Shown piece by piece: positions 43,877 to 52,507 of a stretch of 64,000 nucleotides of DNA. The notes beneath the pieces were generated by a model. It did not search any database, was not told the DNA's origin, and saw nothing but the letters and a program-made list of their open reading frames with translations. Position 1 is the stretch's first letter; every line of letters begins with the position of its first letter. Made by a program: the position numbers and the translations under genes. The DNA comes from Roseovarius sp. Its GTDB lineage: Bacteria > Pseudomonadota > Alphaproteobacteria > Rhodobacterales > Rhodobacteraceae. Where the stretch lies: assembly GCA_029212365.1 (NCBI GenBank), contig JARGOC010000001.1, forward strand, positions 248,001 through 312,000, given 5' to 3'.

Positions 43877-44159
43877 CCCCGCAAGTTTTGCACGTTTCAC
43901 CTCAAAGTCACGTAATCGTTACAAAAACTTTAATGTTATCAATGTTTTGGCAGTCGCCCTATTTAATATGATTTATAATCAATGCGTTAGTAAGCCGCCC
44001 AAAAAATGGGCAAATTGACGAACTAGGCCGAAAACAAAGGAAATTTTCGTATATGCTGAAGTTATCTCCAGACTTATCCACAGGAATCGTGGACAGGTTT
44101 TCTCTTGCTCAAACCCTTATAAGGTTGCAGCCAACCCCGAGAATCATGCCCGGACATAT
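43877..44159. promoter_or_regulatory. AT-rich promoter region of uvrC
   Basis: 283 bp, clearly richer in A+T than its surroundings between 43910 and 44060. Holds a DnaA-box match (44074-44082), a small hairpin GCCCA-aaaaa-TGGGC (43997-44011) and AT-rich stretches fit for a promoter. No gene seen. Confidence 0.5.
44074..44082 (+). promoter_or_regulatory. DnaA-box consensus TTATCCACA upstream of uvrC
   Basis: Exact match to the canonical DnaA box, with a degenerate TTATCTCCA at 44062-44070. Single strong copy 77 bp before the uvrC start; could tie expression of the repair gene to DnaA level, or be chance. Confidence 0.35.
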
Positions 44160-46022
44160 ATGAGCGACCAGACCCAACCCATCACCGGACACGCAGTGAT
44201 CCAGTCCTATCTCAAGACTCTGGACGGATCACCGGGTGTTTACCGGATGCTCGATGCGCAAGCGCGGGTGCTTTATGTGGGTAAAGCGCGCAATCTGCGT
44301 GCGCGGGTATCGAGCTATGCCCGTCCCACCGGCCACACACCCCGCATCGCCCGGATGATTGGTGAAACCGCCTCGATGATGTTTCTGACCACGGCCACGG
44401 AAACCGAGGCGTTGTTGCTGGAACAAAATCTGATCAAGCAGCTAAAGCCCAAGTTCAACGTGCTGCTGCGCGACGACAAGAGCTTTCCCAATATCCTTGT
44501 GACCCGCACACATGATTTTCCGATGATCAAGAAACATCGCGGGGCAAAAAAGGAGAAGGGCAACTATTATGGCCCCTTCGCGGGGGCAGGTGCGGTCAAC
44601 CGGACTTTGGCGCAATTACAGCGGGTGTTTCAGCTGCGCAATTGTTCAGATCCGATGTTTGAAAGCCGCACGCGCCCCTGCCTGCAATATCAGATCAAAC
44701 GCTGCACAGCACCTTGTGTGGGCCATATCACCAAAGCTGAATATGCCCAGCAAGTGCAGGACGCCGAGCGATACCTGTCAGGCCGCAGTACAGAAATTCA
44801 GGAAAAACTGGCCACCCAGATGGCCGCGGCCTCAGAGGCATTGGAGTTTGAACGCGCCGCAGCCCTGCGTGACCGGATCAAGGCCCTGACGCAGGTGCAA
44901 ACGTCGCAAGGCATCAACCCGCGTACTGTATCTGAGGCCGACCTGATCGCCTTGCATCTGGAAAACGGTCAGGCCTGTGTGCAGGTCTTTTTTATCCGCG
45001 CCGGGCAGAACTGGGGCAACCGCGATTTTTATCCGCGCGTGGGCGAACATGTGGACCAGGCCGAAGTGCTGGAGGCCTTTATCGGCCAATTCTACGACAG
45101 CAAGGAGCCACCAAAGCAATTGATCCTGTCGCATCCGTTAGAGGATGGCGACCTGATGCAAGCTGCCCTGAGCGAAAAGCTGGGTCGTAAGGTCACGCTT
45201 CTGGTGCCGCAAAAGGGCGAGAAAGCCGAGCTGATTGACGGGGCCTTGCGCAACGCAAGAGAAAGCCTGGCGCGCAAGATGTCTGAAACCGCCACACAGG
45301 CCAAATTGCTAAAAGGGCTGGCCGAGGCCTTTGATTTGCCCAACATCCCGCAGCGGATCGAGGTGTATGACAATAGCCACATTCAGGGCGCACACGCCGT
45401 TGGCGCGATGATCGTGGCAGGGCCGGATGGCTTTGCCAAAAACCACTATCGCAAGTTCGATATCAAGGGTGACAACCTCACCCCCGGTGATGATTTTGGC
45501 ATGATGAAAGAAGTGCTTATGCGCCGCTTTAAGCGCCTGCTGAAAGACGACCCTGATCGCGCGCAAGGGCTGTGGCCTGATCTGTTACTGATCGACGGGG
45601 GGGCTGGGCAGGTCAGTGCTGTCGCTCAGATTATGCGAGAAATGGGTGTCGAGGATATCCCGATGATTGGCGTCGCCAAGGGCGTGGATCGGGATCACGG
45701 CAAAGAAGAATTCCACCGTCGCGGCCAACGCCCCATTGCGCTCAGGCACAATGATCCGGTGCTCTATTTTATCCAGCGTCTGCGCGACGAGGCACACCGC
45801 TTTGCCATTGGCACCCACCGCGCCAAACGTTCAAAGGCAATGGGCGCCACACCTCTGGACGATGTGCCGGGAGTTGGCGCAGCACGCAAACGGGCATTGC
45901 TGGCACATTTCGGCTCGGCCAAGGCGGTCAGCCGGGCTGCACTCGCCGATCTCAAGGCGGTGGAGGGTGTATCAGGTGCACTGGCACAAAAGGTTTATGA
46001 CTTCTTCCATGAACATGGCTAA
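44160..46022 (+). CDS. uvrC: Excinuclease ABC subunit C
   Basis: 620 residues. GIY-YIG nuclease domain (GSPGVYRMLD, LYVGKARNLRARVSSY), four-cysteine region near RNCSD...CLQYQIKRCTAPCVG (quoted in part), UVR domain, C-terminal RNase H-like nuclease (EVYDNSHIQGAHAVGAM, LLIDGGAGQVSA), and tandem helix-hairpin-helix (LDDVPGVGAARKRALLAHFG). Makes both incisions in nucleotide excision repair. A DnaA-box-like site lies in its promoter. Confidence 0.97.
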   Translation: MSDQTQPITGHAVIQSYLKTLDGSPGVYRMLDAQARVLYVGKARNLRARVSSYARPTGHTPRIARMIGETASMMFLTTATETEALLLEQNLIKQLKPKFNVLLRDDKSFPNILVTRTHDFPMIKKHRGAKKEKGNYYGPFAGAGAVNRTLAQLQRVFQLRNCSDPMFESRTRPCLQYQIKRCTAPCVGHITKAEYAQQVQDAERYLSGRSTEIQEKLATQMAAASEALEFERAAALRDRIKALTQVQTSQGINPRTVSEADLIALHLENGQACVQVFFIRAGQNWGNRDFYPRVGEHVDQAEVLEAFIGQFYDSKEPPKQLILSHPLEDGDLMQAALSEKLGRKVTLLVPQKGEKAELIDGALRNARESLARKMSETATQAKLLKGLAEAFDLPNIPQRIEVYDNSHIQGAHAVGAMIVAGPDGFAKNHYRKFDIKGDNLTPGDDFGMMKEVLMRRFKRLLKDDPDRAQGLWPDLLLIDGGAGQVSAVAQIMREMGVEDIPMIGVAKGVDRDHGKEEFHRRGQRPIALRHNDPVLYFIQRLRDEAHRFAIGTHRAKRSKAMGATPLDDVPGVGAARKRALLAHFGSAKAVSRAALADLKAVEGVSGALAQKVYDFFHEHG

Positions 46023-46124
46023 TGCGCGTGGCAGAAAAAGCGATCCAGAGTTTTTGCAAAACGCTTGGCACAAGCTGACGCTGAACATCTTTCGCCTTGT
46101 ACAAATCCGGGATAGACAGAAACA

Positions 46125-46790
46125 ATGACGTGGAACATACCCAACATCCTGACGGTTCTGAGGCTTCTGGCGGCGCCCTGCGTGGCGGTGATGTTCTTGT
46201 ATTTCACGCGCCCTTGGGCTGACTGGTTTGCACTGCTTTTGTTTGTCAGTGCCGCAGTCACTGATTGGTTTGACGGCTATCTGGCAAGGGCTTGGAAACA
46301 AACCACCAAATTGGGCACCATGCTCGATCCGATTGCCGACAAAGCGATGGTGGTTATCGCGCTGGCGGTCATTTTGGGTTATTCCAGCATGTCCCCATGG
46401 TTGGTGCTGCCAACCACCGTGATTTTGTTCCGCGAGGTGTTTGTCTCGGGGCTACGCGAATTCCTGGGGGATACAGCCGGAACGCTGAAAGTCACCCGTC
46501 TGGCAAAGTGGAAAACCACCGCACAGATGGTGGCGATTGCCATTCTTTTTGCCCAAGGGGTGTTTGAGCATTACTTCGGCATGTTCGCCTATGGTATGGA
46601 TCTTGAGTTGGTTGATGCCATTCTGGCCGGCGAAGAAGAAGATTTGCACGGGCTGCACTGGAAGCACGTTGGCATGATCTGGAGCGGCCACGCCGGTCTA
46701 TGGCTTTTGTGGCTGGCTGCCGCATTGACCCTGATTTCGGGCTTTGACTATTTCATCAAGTCGATGCCCTTCCTAAAGGACGAAACATGA
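46125..46790 (+). CDS. pgsA: CDP-diacylglycerol--glycerol-3-phosphate 3-phosphatidyltransferase
   Basis: 221 residues, four to five membrane segments. CDP-alcohol phosphotransferase motif D-G-x2-A-R-x8-G-x3-D-x3-D is seen as DGYLARAWKQTTKLGTMLD plus the following D. N-terminal MTWNIPNILTVLRLLAAP is the usual PgsA start. Makes phosphatidylglycerol phosphate. The stop overlaps moaD by four bases, an arrangement common in Rhodobacterales. Confidence 0.94.
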   Translation: MTWNIPNILTVLRLLAAPCVAVMFLYFTRPWADWFALLLFVSAAVTDWFDGYLARAWKQTTKLGTMLDPIADKAMVVIALAVILGYSSMSPWLVLPTTVILFREVFVSGLREFLGDTAGTLKVTRLAKWKTTAQMVAIAILFAQGVFEHYFGMFAYGMDLELVDAILAGEEEDLHGLHWKHVGMIWSGHAGLWLLWLAAALTLISGFDYFIKSMPFLKDET

Positions 46791-47035
46791 TCGACGTGCT
46801 TTACTTTGCTTGGGTGCGCGAACGGATCGGGCACCCCAAAGACCAGGTTGAAACCGGGGCCGCCACTGTCATGGATTTGATCGAAGAACTACGCGCAAAA
46901 GAAGACCGCTATGAGGCCGCTTTTGCTGATCTTAGCGCCTTGCGCGTGGCCGTTGATCAGGAGTTGACGGATTTTGATGCGTCGTTGACCCACGCAAAGG
47001 AAGTGGCGTTTTTCCCTCCGATGACAGGAGGGTAA
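46787..47035 (+). CDS. moaD: Molybdopterin synthase sulfur carrier subunit
   Basis: 82 residues, beta-grasp fold, ending FFPPMTGG: the C-terminal Gly-Gly is thiocarboxylated and donates sulfur to precursor Z in MoaE. Overlaps pgsA and is followed after one base by moaE. Confidence 0.94.
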   Translation: MIDVLYFAWVRERIGHPKDQVETGAATVMDLIEELRAKEDRYEAAFADLSALRVAVDQELTDFDASLTHAKEVAFFPPMTGG

Positions 47036-47036
47036 T

Positions 47037-47486
47037 TTGGATATCCGAGTTCAGGAAGCCGCGTTTGATTTTGGGCAAGAGGCCCAGAATTTCGCCACTC
47101 GTCAGGTGGGCATGGGCGCAATCGTCACCTTCACCGGCATCGTGCGCGATGTGGCAGCTGGCCTCGATGTTATGGAAATCGAGCATTACCCCGGCATGAC
47201 CGAAAAGGCGCTGACCAAAATAGCCGAGGATGCTGCAAGCCGTTGGAATTTGGGCGATATTGCGATCATCCACCGGCATGGTAAACTCTATGCACAGGAT
47301 ATGATCATGATGGTCGCCACGGCCTCAGCCCACCGCAAGGACGCGTTTGAAGCAGCCGAGTTCCTGATGGATTACCTTAAATCCCGCGCACCATTCTGGA
47401 AGAAAGAGCAGACCCGTGAAGCTCAGGATTGGGTTGCAGCCAAGGATGAGGACGAAGACGCATTAACCCGGTGGGATGAGGGTTGA
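47037..47486 (+). CDS. moaE: Molybdopterin synthase catalytic subunit
   Basis: 149 residues. TGIVRDVAAGLDVMEIEHYP, IIHRHGKLYAQDMIMMVATA and the C-terminal APFWKKEQT lysines of the MoaE active site. TTG start (47037-47039) preceded by GGAGGG. deoB begins directly after its stop. Confidence 0.93.
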   Translation: MDIRVQEAAFDFGQEAQNFATRQVGMGAIVTFTGIVRDVAAGLDVMEIEHYPGMTEKALTKIAEDAASRWNLGDIAIIHRHGKLYAQDMIMMVATASAHRKDAFEAAEFLMDYLKSRAPFWKKEQTREAQDWVAAKDEDEDALTRWDEG

Positions 47487-47487
47487 G

Positions 47488-48708
47488 ATGCGCGCGATCC
47501 TGGTGATCCTTGACAGTTTTGGCATTGGCGGCGCGCCGGATGCAGACAAGTTTGGTGATGCAGGGGCGAATACACTTGGGCATATCCGCGCGGTCTGTGC
47601 CACAGGTGGCGTCAGTGACGAGCGGCCCAACGCTGGCCCTCTGAACCTGCCCAACATGGCCGCGATGGGGCTTTATCATGCGCTGGCATGTGCCAATGAT
47701 GGTGACGTTGGCGGCGGGCCCGACCTGCAAGGAAGCTGGGCCGCGGCCACTGAACAGGGCGCGGGCAAAGACACCCCATCCGGGCATTGGGAAATCACAG
47801 GTTTTCCGGTGACAGACCCACCTGCTGTGTTTGCGAACAAGACGAACTCATTTCCGCAAGACTTGTTGGACCAGATCGCAGAGGCTGCCGATCTGCCGGG
47901 CTTTTTGGGAAACAAGCACGCCTCGGGCACAGCTGTGGTTGAGGATCTGGCCCAGGACCATCTGCTAACCGGCAAGCCGATCCTTTATACTTCGGTGGAT
48001 TCTGTGCTTCAGATTGCAGCACACGAAGAGGCGTTTGGGCTGGAGCGTCTGTTGGATCTGTGCCGCATTGCACGTCCGATTTGTGATGCTTACAACATTG
48101 GCCGGGTGATCGCGCGCCCCTTCACAGGTGATGCGGCAACGGGGTTCACCCGCACCGGCAACCGCCGTGATTTCACCATGCCGCCCAAGGGCCGAACGTT
48201 GTTGGACGATCTGCATGACACGGGCCGCCAAGTGCTGGCCATGGGTAAAATCGGTGACATCTATGCACACCGTGGCATCACCCAAACCCGCAAGGCGCAT
48301 GGCAACATGGCGTTGTTTGATCTGACGCTTTCGGCACTGGATGATTTGCAAGAGGGCGGATTTCTGTTTGCCAATTTCGTGGATTTTGACACGATCTATG
48401 GCCATGGCCGCGATCCGCTGGGGTATGCTGCCGCACTTGAGGCGTTTGACGCACGACTGCCCGAGCTATTTGCAACCCTGCGTGTGGGCGATATGCTGAT
48501 CCTGTCGGCGGATCACGGCAATGATCCCACCTGGAGAGGCACCGATCACACGCGTGAACGGGTGCCGGTGCTGATCCGAGGGGCCGGGACAACAGGATTG
48601 GGCGTGCGAAACATGGCCGACATTGGGGCCAGCATTGCCGTACATCTGGGCGTTCCATCAACCGGCACCGGCCAGAGTTTCTTGAGCGACATCGAAAGGC
48701 TGACATGA
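47488..48708 (+). CDS. deoB: Phosphopentomutase
   Basis: 406 residues. Alkaline-phosphatase fold: LVILDSFGIGGAPDAD at the N-terminus (metal Asp), GKDTPSGHWEI (phosphorylated Thr region), and ILSADHGNDPTW plus TDHTRERVPVL for the second metal site. Interconverts ribose/deoxyribose 1- and 5-phosphates in nucleoside salvage. ATG at 47488 is preferred over one four codons upstream because it matches the family start. The stop overlaps deoC by four bases. Confidence 0.95.
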   Translation: MRAILVILDSFGIGGAPDADKFGDAGANTLGHIRAVCATGGVSDERPNAGPLNLPNMAAMGLYHALACANDGDVGGGPDLQGSWAAATEQGAGKDTPSGHWEITGFPVTDPPAVFANKTNSFPQDLLDQIAEAADLPGFLGNKHASGTAVVEDLAQDHLLTGKPILYTSVDSVLQIAAHEEAFGLERLLDLCRIARPICDAYNIGRVIARPFTGDAATGFTRTGNRRDFTMPPKGRTLLDDLHDTGRQVLAMGKIGDIYAHRGITQTRKAHGNMALFDLTLSALDDLQEGGFLFANFVDFDTIYGHGRDPLGYAAALEAFDARLPELFATLRVGDMLILSADHGNDPTWRGTDHTRERVPVLIRGAGTTGLGVRNMADIGASIAVHLGVPSTGTGQSFLSDIERLT

Positions 48709-49724
48709 CCATTGCCCAGGCTGACGCCCCCCAGCTAACCACCGGGCAATTGCCCGCCACCACCAACCTTGCGCGGTTTGAACGCAATGCTGGTTGTGCG
48801 CTGGATCTTGATCTGGTGCAGGCTGTGCAGGCGAATACCTCGGCAGTTGAACGGCGCGCCGCCACCTTTGGCACGCGGCGCAGCGTCAAAAAGACACATC
48901 AGGCGGCTTGGCTGCTGAGGGCGATATCGGTGATGGATCTCACCACGCTCAGCGGCGATGACACCTTGGGCAAGCTGCGCCGTCTGTGCGCTAAGGCGCG
49001 CCACCCCGTGCGGCGTGACCTGATTGAGGCGCTGGGTGTCCAAGACCTGCATATCACCCCGGCGGCCGTTTGTGTCTATCACGAGATGGTCGCGGCGGCG
49101 GTGGACGAGTTGGATGGCTCGGGCATTCCGGTGGCGGCAGTATCTACCGGGTTTCCCGATGGCCTGTCATCGTTTGATCTGCGCGTCAGGGAAATCGAAG
49201 CGTCGGTTGCGGCCGGGGCCAGGGAAATCGACATCGTCATTTCACGCCGCCATGTGCTGAGCGGAAACTGGCAAGCGCTCTATGAGGAAATGCAGGCTTT
49301 TCGCGCGGCCTGTGGCACAGCACATGTAAAGGCCATTTTGGCCACCGGGCAACTTGGCAGCCTGCGTAATGTGGCGCGTGCATCCCATGTTTGCATGATG
49401 GGTGGCGCGGATTTCATCAAAACCTCAACCGGCAAGGAAAGCGTGAATGCCACGCTGCCTGTCAGCCTTGTGATGGTGCGAGCCGCGCGTGACTACGGCG
49501 AGCGGACCGGCTTTAAGATCGGCTTTAAGCCGGCGGGTGGGATATCCAACGCCAAGGATGCGCTTGTTTACCTGTCGATGATGAAAGAAGAGCTGGGCAA
49601 TGATTGGCTGGAACCGGACCTGTTCCGTTTTGGCGCGTCCAGCCTGCTGGGCGATATTGAGCAGCAATTGGAACACTTTGTGACGGGGCGCTATTCAGCC
49701 GCCTTCCGGCATGGCATCAGTTAG
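48705..49724 (+). CDS. deoC: Deoxyribose-phosphate aldolase
   Basis: 339 residues, the long (eukaryote-like DERA) form with an N-terminal extension of about 85 residues before the barrel. Schiff-base lysine K239 in DFIKTSTGKESV, second lysine in KIGFKPAGGIS, and STGFPDG earlier. Splits deoxyribose 5-phosphate to glyceraldehyde 3-phosphate and acetaldehyde. The acetaldehyde may be oxidised by the ALDH16 protein encoded 10 bp downstream (inference). Confidence 0.94.
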   Translation: MTIAQADAPQLTTGQLPATTNLARFERNAGCALDLDLVQAVQANTSAVERRAATFGTRRSVKKTHQAAWLLRAISVMDLTTLSGDDTLGKLRRLCAKARHPVRRDLIEALGVQDLHITPAAVCVYHEMVAAAVDELDGSGIPVAAVSTGFPDGLSSFDLRVREIEASVAAGAREIDIVISRRHVLSGNWQALYEEMQAFRAACGTAHVKAILATGQLGSLRNVARASHVCMMGGADFIKTSTGKESVNATLPVSLVMVRAARDYGERTGFKIGFKPAGGISNAKDALVYLSMMKEELGNDWLEPDLFRFGASSLLGDIEQQLEHFVTGRYSAAFRHGIS

Positions 49725-49734
49725 GGGCGCAGAC

Positions 49735-52113
49735 ATGGATATCGCAGAATTGTTCCGCACGATGGACTATGGCACCGCCCCCGAAAGCACGGCGATGGCG
49801 CAGGCGTGGCTGGATCAGCACAACCGCCGGTTTGGCCTGTTCATTGATGGCGCATTCACAAAACCCGGCAAAACCGGGTTTGAAAGCCGCTCACCTGCCA
49901 CTAACGAGGTCTTGGCAAACCTGACCGAAGCCAGCCCGAGCGATGTGGATGCCGCCGTTGCCGCCGCGAAAAAAGCGCAGAAATCCTGGGCCGCTTTGGG
50001 GGGGCCTGGCCGTGCACGCCACCTTTATGCCTTGGCGCGATTGATGCAAAAACATGCGCGCCTGTTTGCGGTTTTGGAAAGCCTCGACAATGGCAAACCC
50101 ATCCGCGAAGCCCGCGATGCAGATGTGCCATTGGTAGCGCGGCATTTCTATCATCATGCCGGCTGGGCGCAGTTGATGGATACGGAGTTTCCCGATCATC
50201 AGCCCATTGGCGTGGCCGGGCAGATCATCCCATGGAACTTTCCGCTGCTGATGCTGGCATGGAAAGTGGCGCCCGCACTGGCCACTGGCAACAGTGTTGT
50301 GCTGAAACCAGCAGAATATACCCCGCTGAGTGCATTGCTGTTTGCGGACATCTGCATGCAGGCCGGATTGCCCAAGGGTGTGGTCAATATTTTGACGGGC
50401 CATGGTCAGGTGGGCACTCAGATTGCCGCGCATCCGGATGTGGGCAAGCTGGCCTTTACCGGCTCTACCAAAGTGGGGCGATTGCTGCGCGAACAGACCG
50501 CCGGGACGGGCAAGAAACTGACGCTGGAGCTGGGCGGGAAATCCCCGTTCATCATCTTTGATGACGCCGATCTTGATAGCGCGGTCGAAGGGCTGGTCGA
50601 TGCAATCTGGTTTAATCAGGGGCAGGTTTGCTGTGCCGGGTCACGCCTGTTGGTGCAGGAATCTGTGGCCGAGCGGGCTTTTGCGAAGATACGCGCCCGT
50701 ATGGCACACCTCAGGGTCGGTGATCCGCTGGACAAGTCGATTGATGTGGGTGCCATCGTGGATCCGGTGCAACTGGCCCGGATCAAGGATATGGTCGCGC
50801 TGGGTGTCCGTGAAGGAGCTGAATTGCACCAACCCGATTGCGACATGCCCGCGACGGGGTGCTTTTATCCGCCCACCCTGATGACCAACGTCGAGGCAGG
50901 TGCCACCCTGGCACAAGAAGAAGTGTTTGGCCCGGTTCTGGTGGCCATGACATTCCGCACACCTGGCGAGGCGGTACAGCTGGCCAACAACACGCGCTAT
51001 GGCTTGGCGGCGAGCATCTGGAGCGAGAATATCAACCTGGCACTGGGTGTCGCCCCACAAATCAAGGCCGGGGTTGTGTGGATCAACTGCACCAATCAAT
51101 TTGACGCCGCCGCCGGTTTTGGCGGTATGCGCGAAAGCGGTTTTGGCCGCGAAGGTGGGCGCGAGGGCCTGTATGAATACCTGTCGCCCAAGGCGCTTGT
51201 ATCACGCAAACCCATTGACGAAGGCGCGGCTGTTCTGCCTGTTGAAACAGACGTGCTGCGCGCGGCTGTGGATCGTACCGCCAAGATGTATATCGGGGGC
51301 AAACAGGCCCGGCCCGACAATGGCCACAGCTTGGCGGTGACCACCCCCAAGGGCGCGCTGATCGCCCATGTGGGCCACGGCAGTCGCAAGGACATCCGCA
51401 ACGCAGTTGAGGCCGCAACCACAGCAGGGTCGGCTTGGGCCAAGGCGCCGGGGCATACCCGCGCGCAGATATTGTATTACATCGGTGAAAATCTATCAGC
51501 CCGTGCCGGTGAATTTGAAGCCCGACTGCGCCAGATGACCGGCAGCAATTCCAAAGCGGCCAAAGCCGAGGTGGAGGCATCAATCAACCGGTTTTTCACC
51601 TATGCCGCATGGGCCGACAAATACGATGGACATGTGCATGATGTCCCCATTCGTGGTGTCGCCATGGCCATGAAAGAGCCCGTCGGCGTGATGGGTATCA
51701 TCTGCCCCAATGCAGTGCCTTTGCTGGGGATCGTGTCATTGATCGCGCCAGCCATCGCCATGGGAAACACGGTGGTGGCCGTGCCGTCGCAAGTGCACCC
51801 CCTAAGTGCCACAGACCTTTATCAGGTGCTGGACACGTCTGATCTGCCGGGCGGAGTGGTGAACATCGTGACCGGGCCGAAGGATGAACTTACAGCCACA
51901 TTGGCCGATCATTATGGCGTGGATGCGCTGTGGTATCACGGCCCGGCTGCGGGATCGGCTGACGTGGAACGCCGCGCTGCGGCAAGCCTCAAGCGCACAT
52001 GGGTTAACCATGGATTGGCCACTGATTGGCACAAGGCGGATCAAGCCGAGGGCGATATGTTTCTGCGCCACGCCACCGAGATCAAAAACATCTGGGTGCC
52101 TTACGGCGAGTGA
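49735..52113 (+). CDS. ALDH16-type two-domain aldehyde dehydrogenase
   Basis: About 792 residues. N-terminal half is a complete ALDH: IIPWNFPLLMLAWK, NAD site near FTGSTKVG, catalytic glutamate in LELGGKSPF and catalytic cysteine C299 in GQVCCAGSR. The C-terminal half (about 510-792) is a second ALDH-like domain (MGIICPNAVPLLGI, LPGGVVNIVTGP) that lacks an equivalent cysteine (WVNHGLATDW). This is the ALDH16 architecture, structurally described from Loktanella; the second domain is thought to be non-catalytic. ATG at 49735 follows AGGGGCG. Last gene of the deo operon. Confidence 0.88.
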   Translation: MDIAELFRTMDYGTAPESTAMAQAWLDQHNRRFGLFIDGAFTKPGKTGFESRSPATNEVLANLTEASPSDVDAAVAAAKKAQKSWAALGGPGRARHLYALARLMQKHARLFAVLESLDNGKPIREARDADVPLVARHFYHHAGWAQLMDTEFPDHQPIGVAGQIIPWNFPLLMLAWKVAPALATGNSVVLKPAEYTPLSALLFADICMQAGLPKGVVNILTGHGQVGTQIAAHPDVGKLAFTGSTKVGRLLREQTAGTGKKLTLELGGKSPFIIFDDADLDSAVEGLVDAIWFNQGQVCCAGSRLLVQESVAERAFAKIRARMAHLRVGDPLDKSIDVGAIVDPVQLARIKDMVALGVREGAELHQPDCDMPATGCFYPPTLMTNVEAGATLAQEEVFGPVLVAMTFRTPGEAVQLANNTRYGLAASIWSENINLALGVAPQIKAGVVWINCTNQFDAAAGFGGMRESGFGREGGREGLYEYLSPKALVSRKPIDEGAAVLPVETDVLRAAVDRTAKMYIGGKQARPDNGHSLAVTTPKGALIAHVGHGSRKDIRNAVEAATTAGSAWAKAPGHTRAQILYYIGENLSARAGEFEARLRQMTGSNSKAAKAEVEASINRFFTYAAWADKYDGHVHDVPIRGVAMAMKEPVGVMGIICPNAVPLLGIVSLIAPAIAMGNTVVAVPSQVHPLSATDLYQVLDTSDLPGGVVNIVTGPKDELTATLADHYGVDALWYHGPAAGSADVERRAAASLKRTWVNHGLATDWHKADQAEGDMFLRHATEIKNIWVPYGE

Positions 52114-52507
52114 CGCCAATTGCAGTTGAGAATTTTCTGGATGGACGCGCAACCCGGTGAGCAGGCTGCCATCCGAGCGATGCCCAAGGGCGGCAACAAC
52201 CGTACCCACCTGATCAAACATGATTGGTTCACCGCTCAACATATATTGAAAATCGGCACTGTCGCTATCCACGCCAAACAGCCGCGCATGGGGGTGACTT
52301 CACCCTCCCAGCCGGTACGGATCATCCAGGGTGTTGTCGCGGGCATATTGTGGGGTCAATTGATCTGCCAACATTCCGTTTACCACCAGACCGCCGGGAG
52401 TTACCTGCCGAAGTAGATCTGGCACCACCAAGCATATTCTCAGATAACGACTAGTCAACTGCCATCAACACGTGCAGTTTGTCAGAGTTACATGTTCTGG
52501 AGATCCC
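52114..52507. other. Intergenic region with a probable gene remnant
   Basis: 394 bp between ALDH16 and the RND adaptor gene. The minus strand shows a broken coding-like stretch (52120-52447). The last 60 bp hold the promoter and the CTGGAGATC ribosome site of the adaptor gene. Confidence 0.55.
52120..52447 (-). pseudogene. Decayed gene fragment, family unknown
   Basis: Minus-strand reading gives a protein-like sequence with codon use similar to real genes: LVVPDLLRQVTPGGLVVNGM, LADQLTPQYARDNTLDDPYR, LGG, stop (TGA, 52301-52303), SHPHARLFGVDSDSADFQYM, LSGEPIMFDQVGTVVAALGH. There is no start codon with a ribosome site, one in-frame stop, and the frame continues into the ALDH16 antisense strand without a natural end. 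It looks like the middle-to-end part of a lost gene. I do not recognise the family. Confidence 0.35.

Noticed and set aside
43997..44011. GCCCA-aaaaa-TGGGC hairpin as terminator of the pteridine-reductase-like gene
   Set aside because: Only five base pairs, no U-run, and more than 100 bp from the stop codon.
44062..44082. Replication origin at the DnaA-box region
   Set aside because: Only one exact box, no box cluster, and no dnaA, parAB, hemE or repABC genes nearby.
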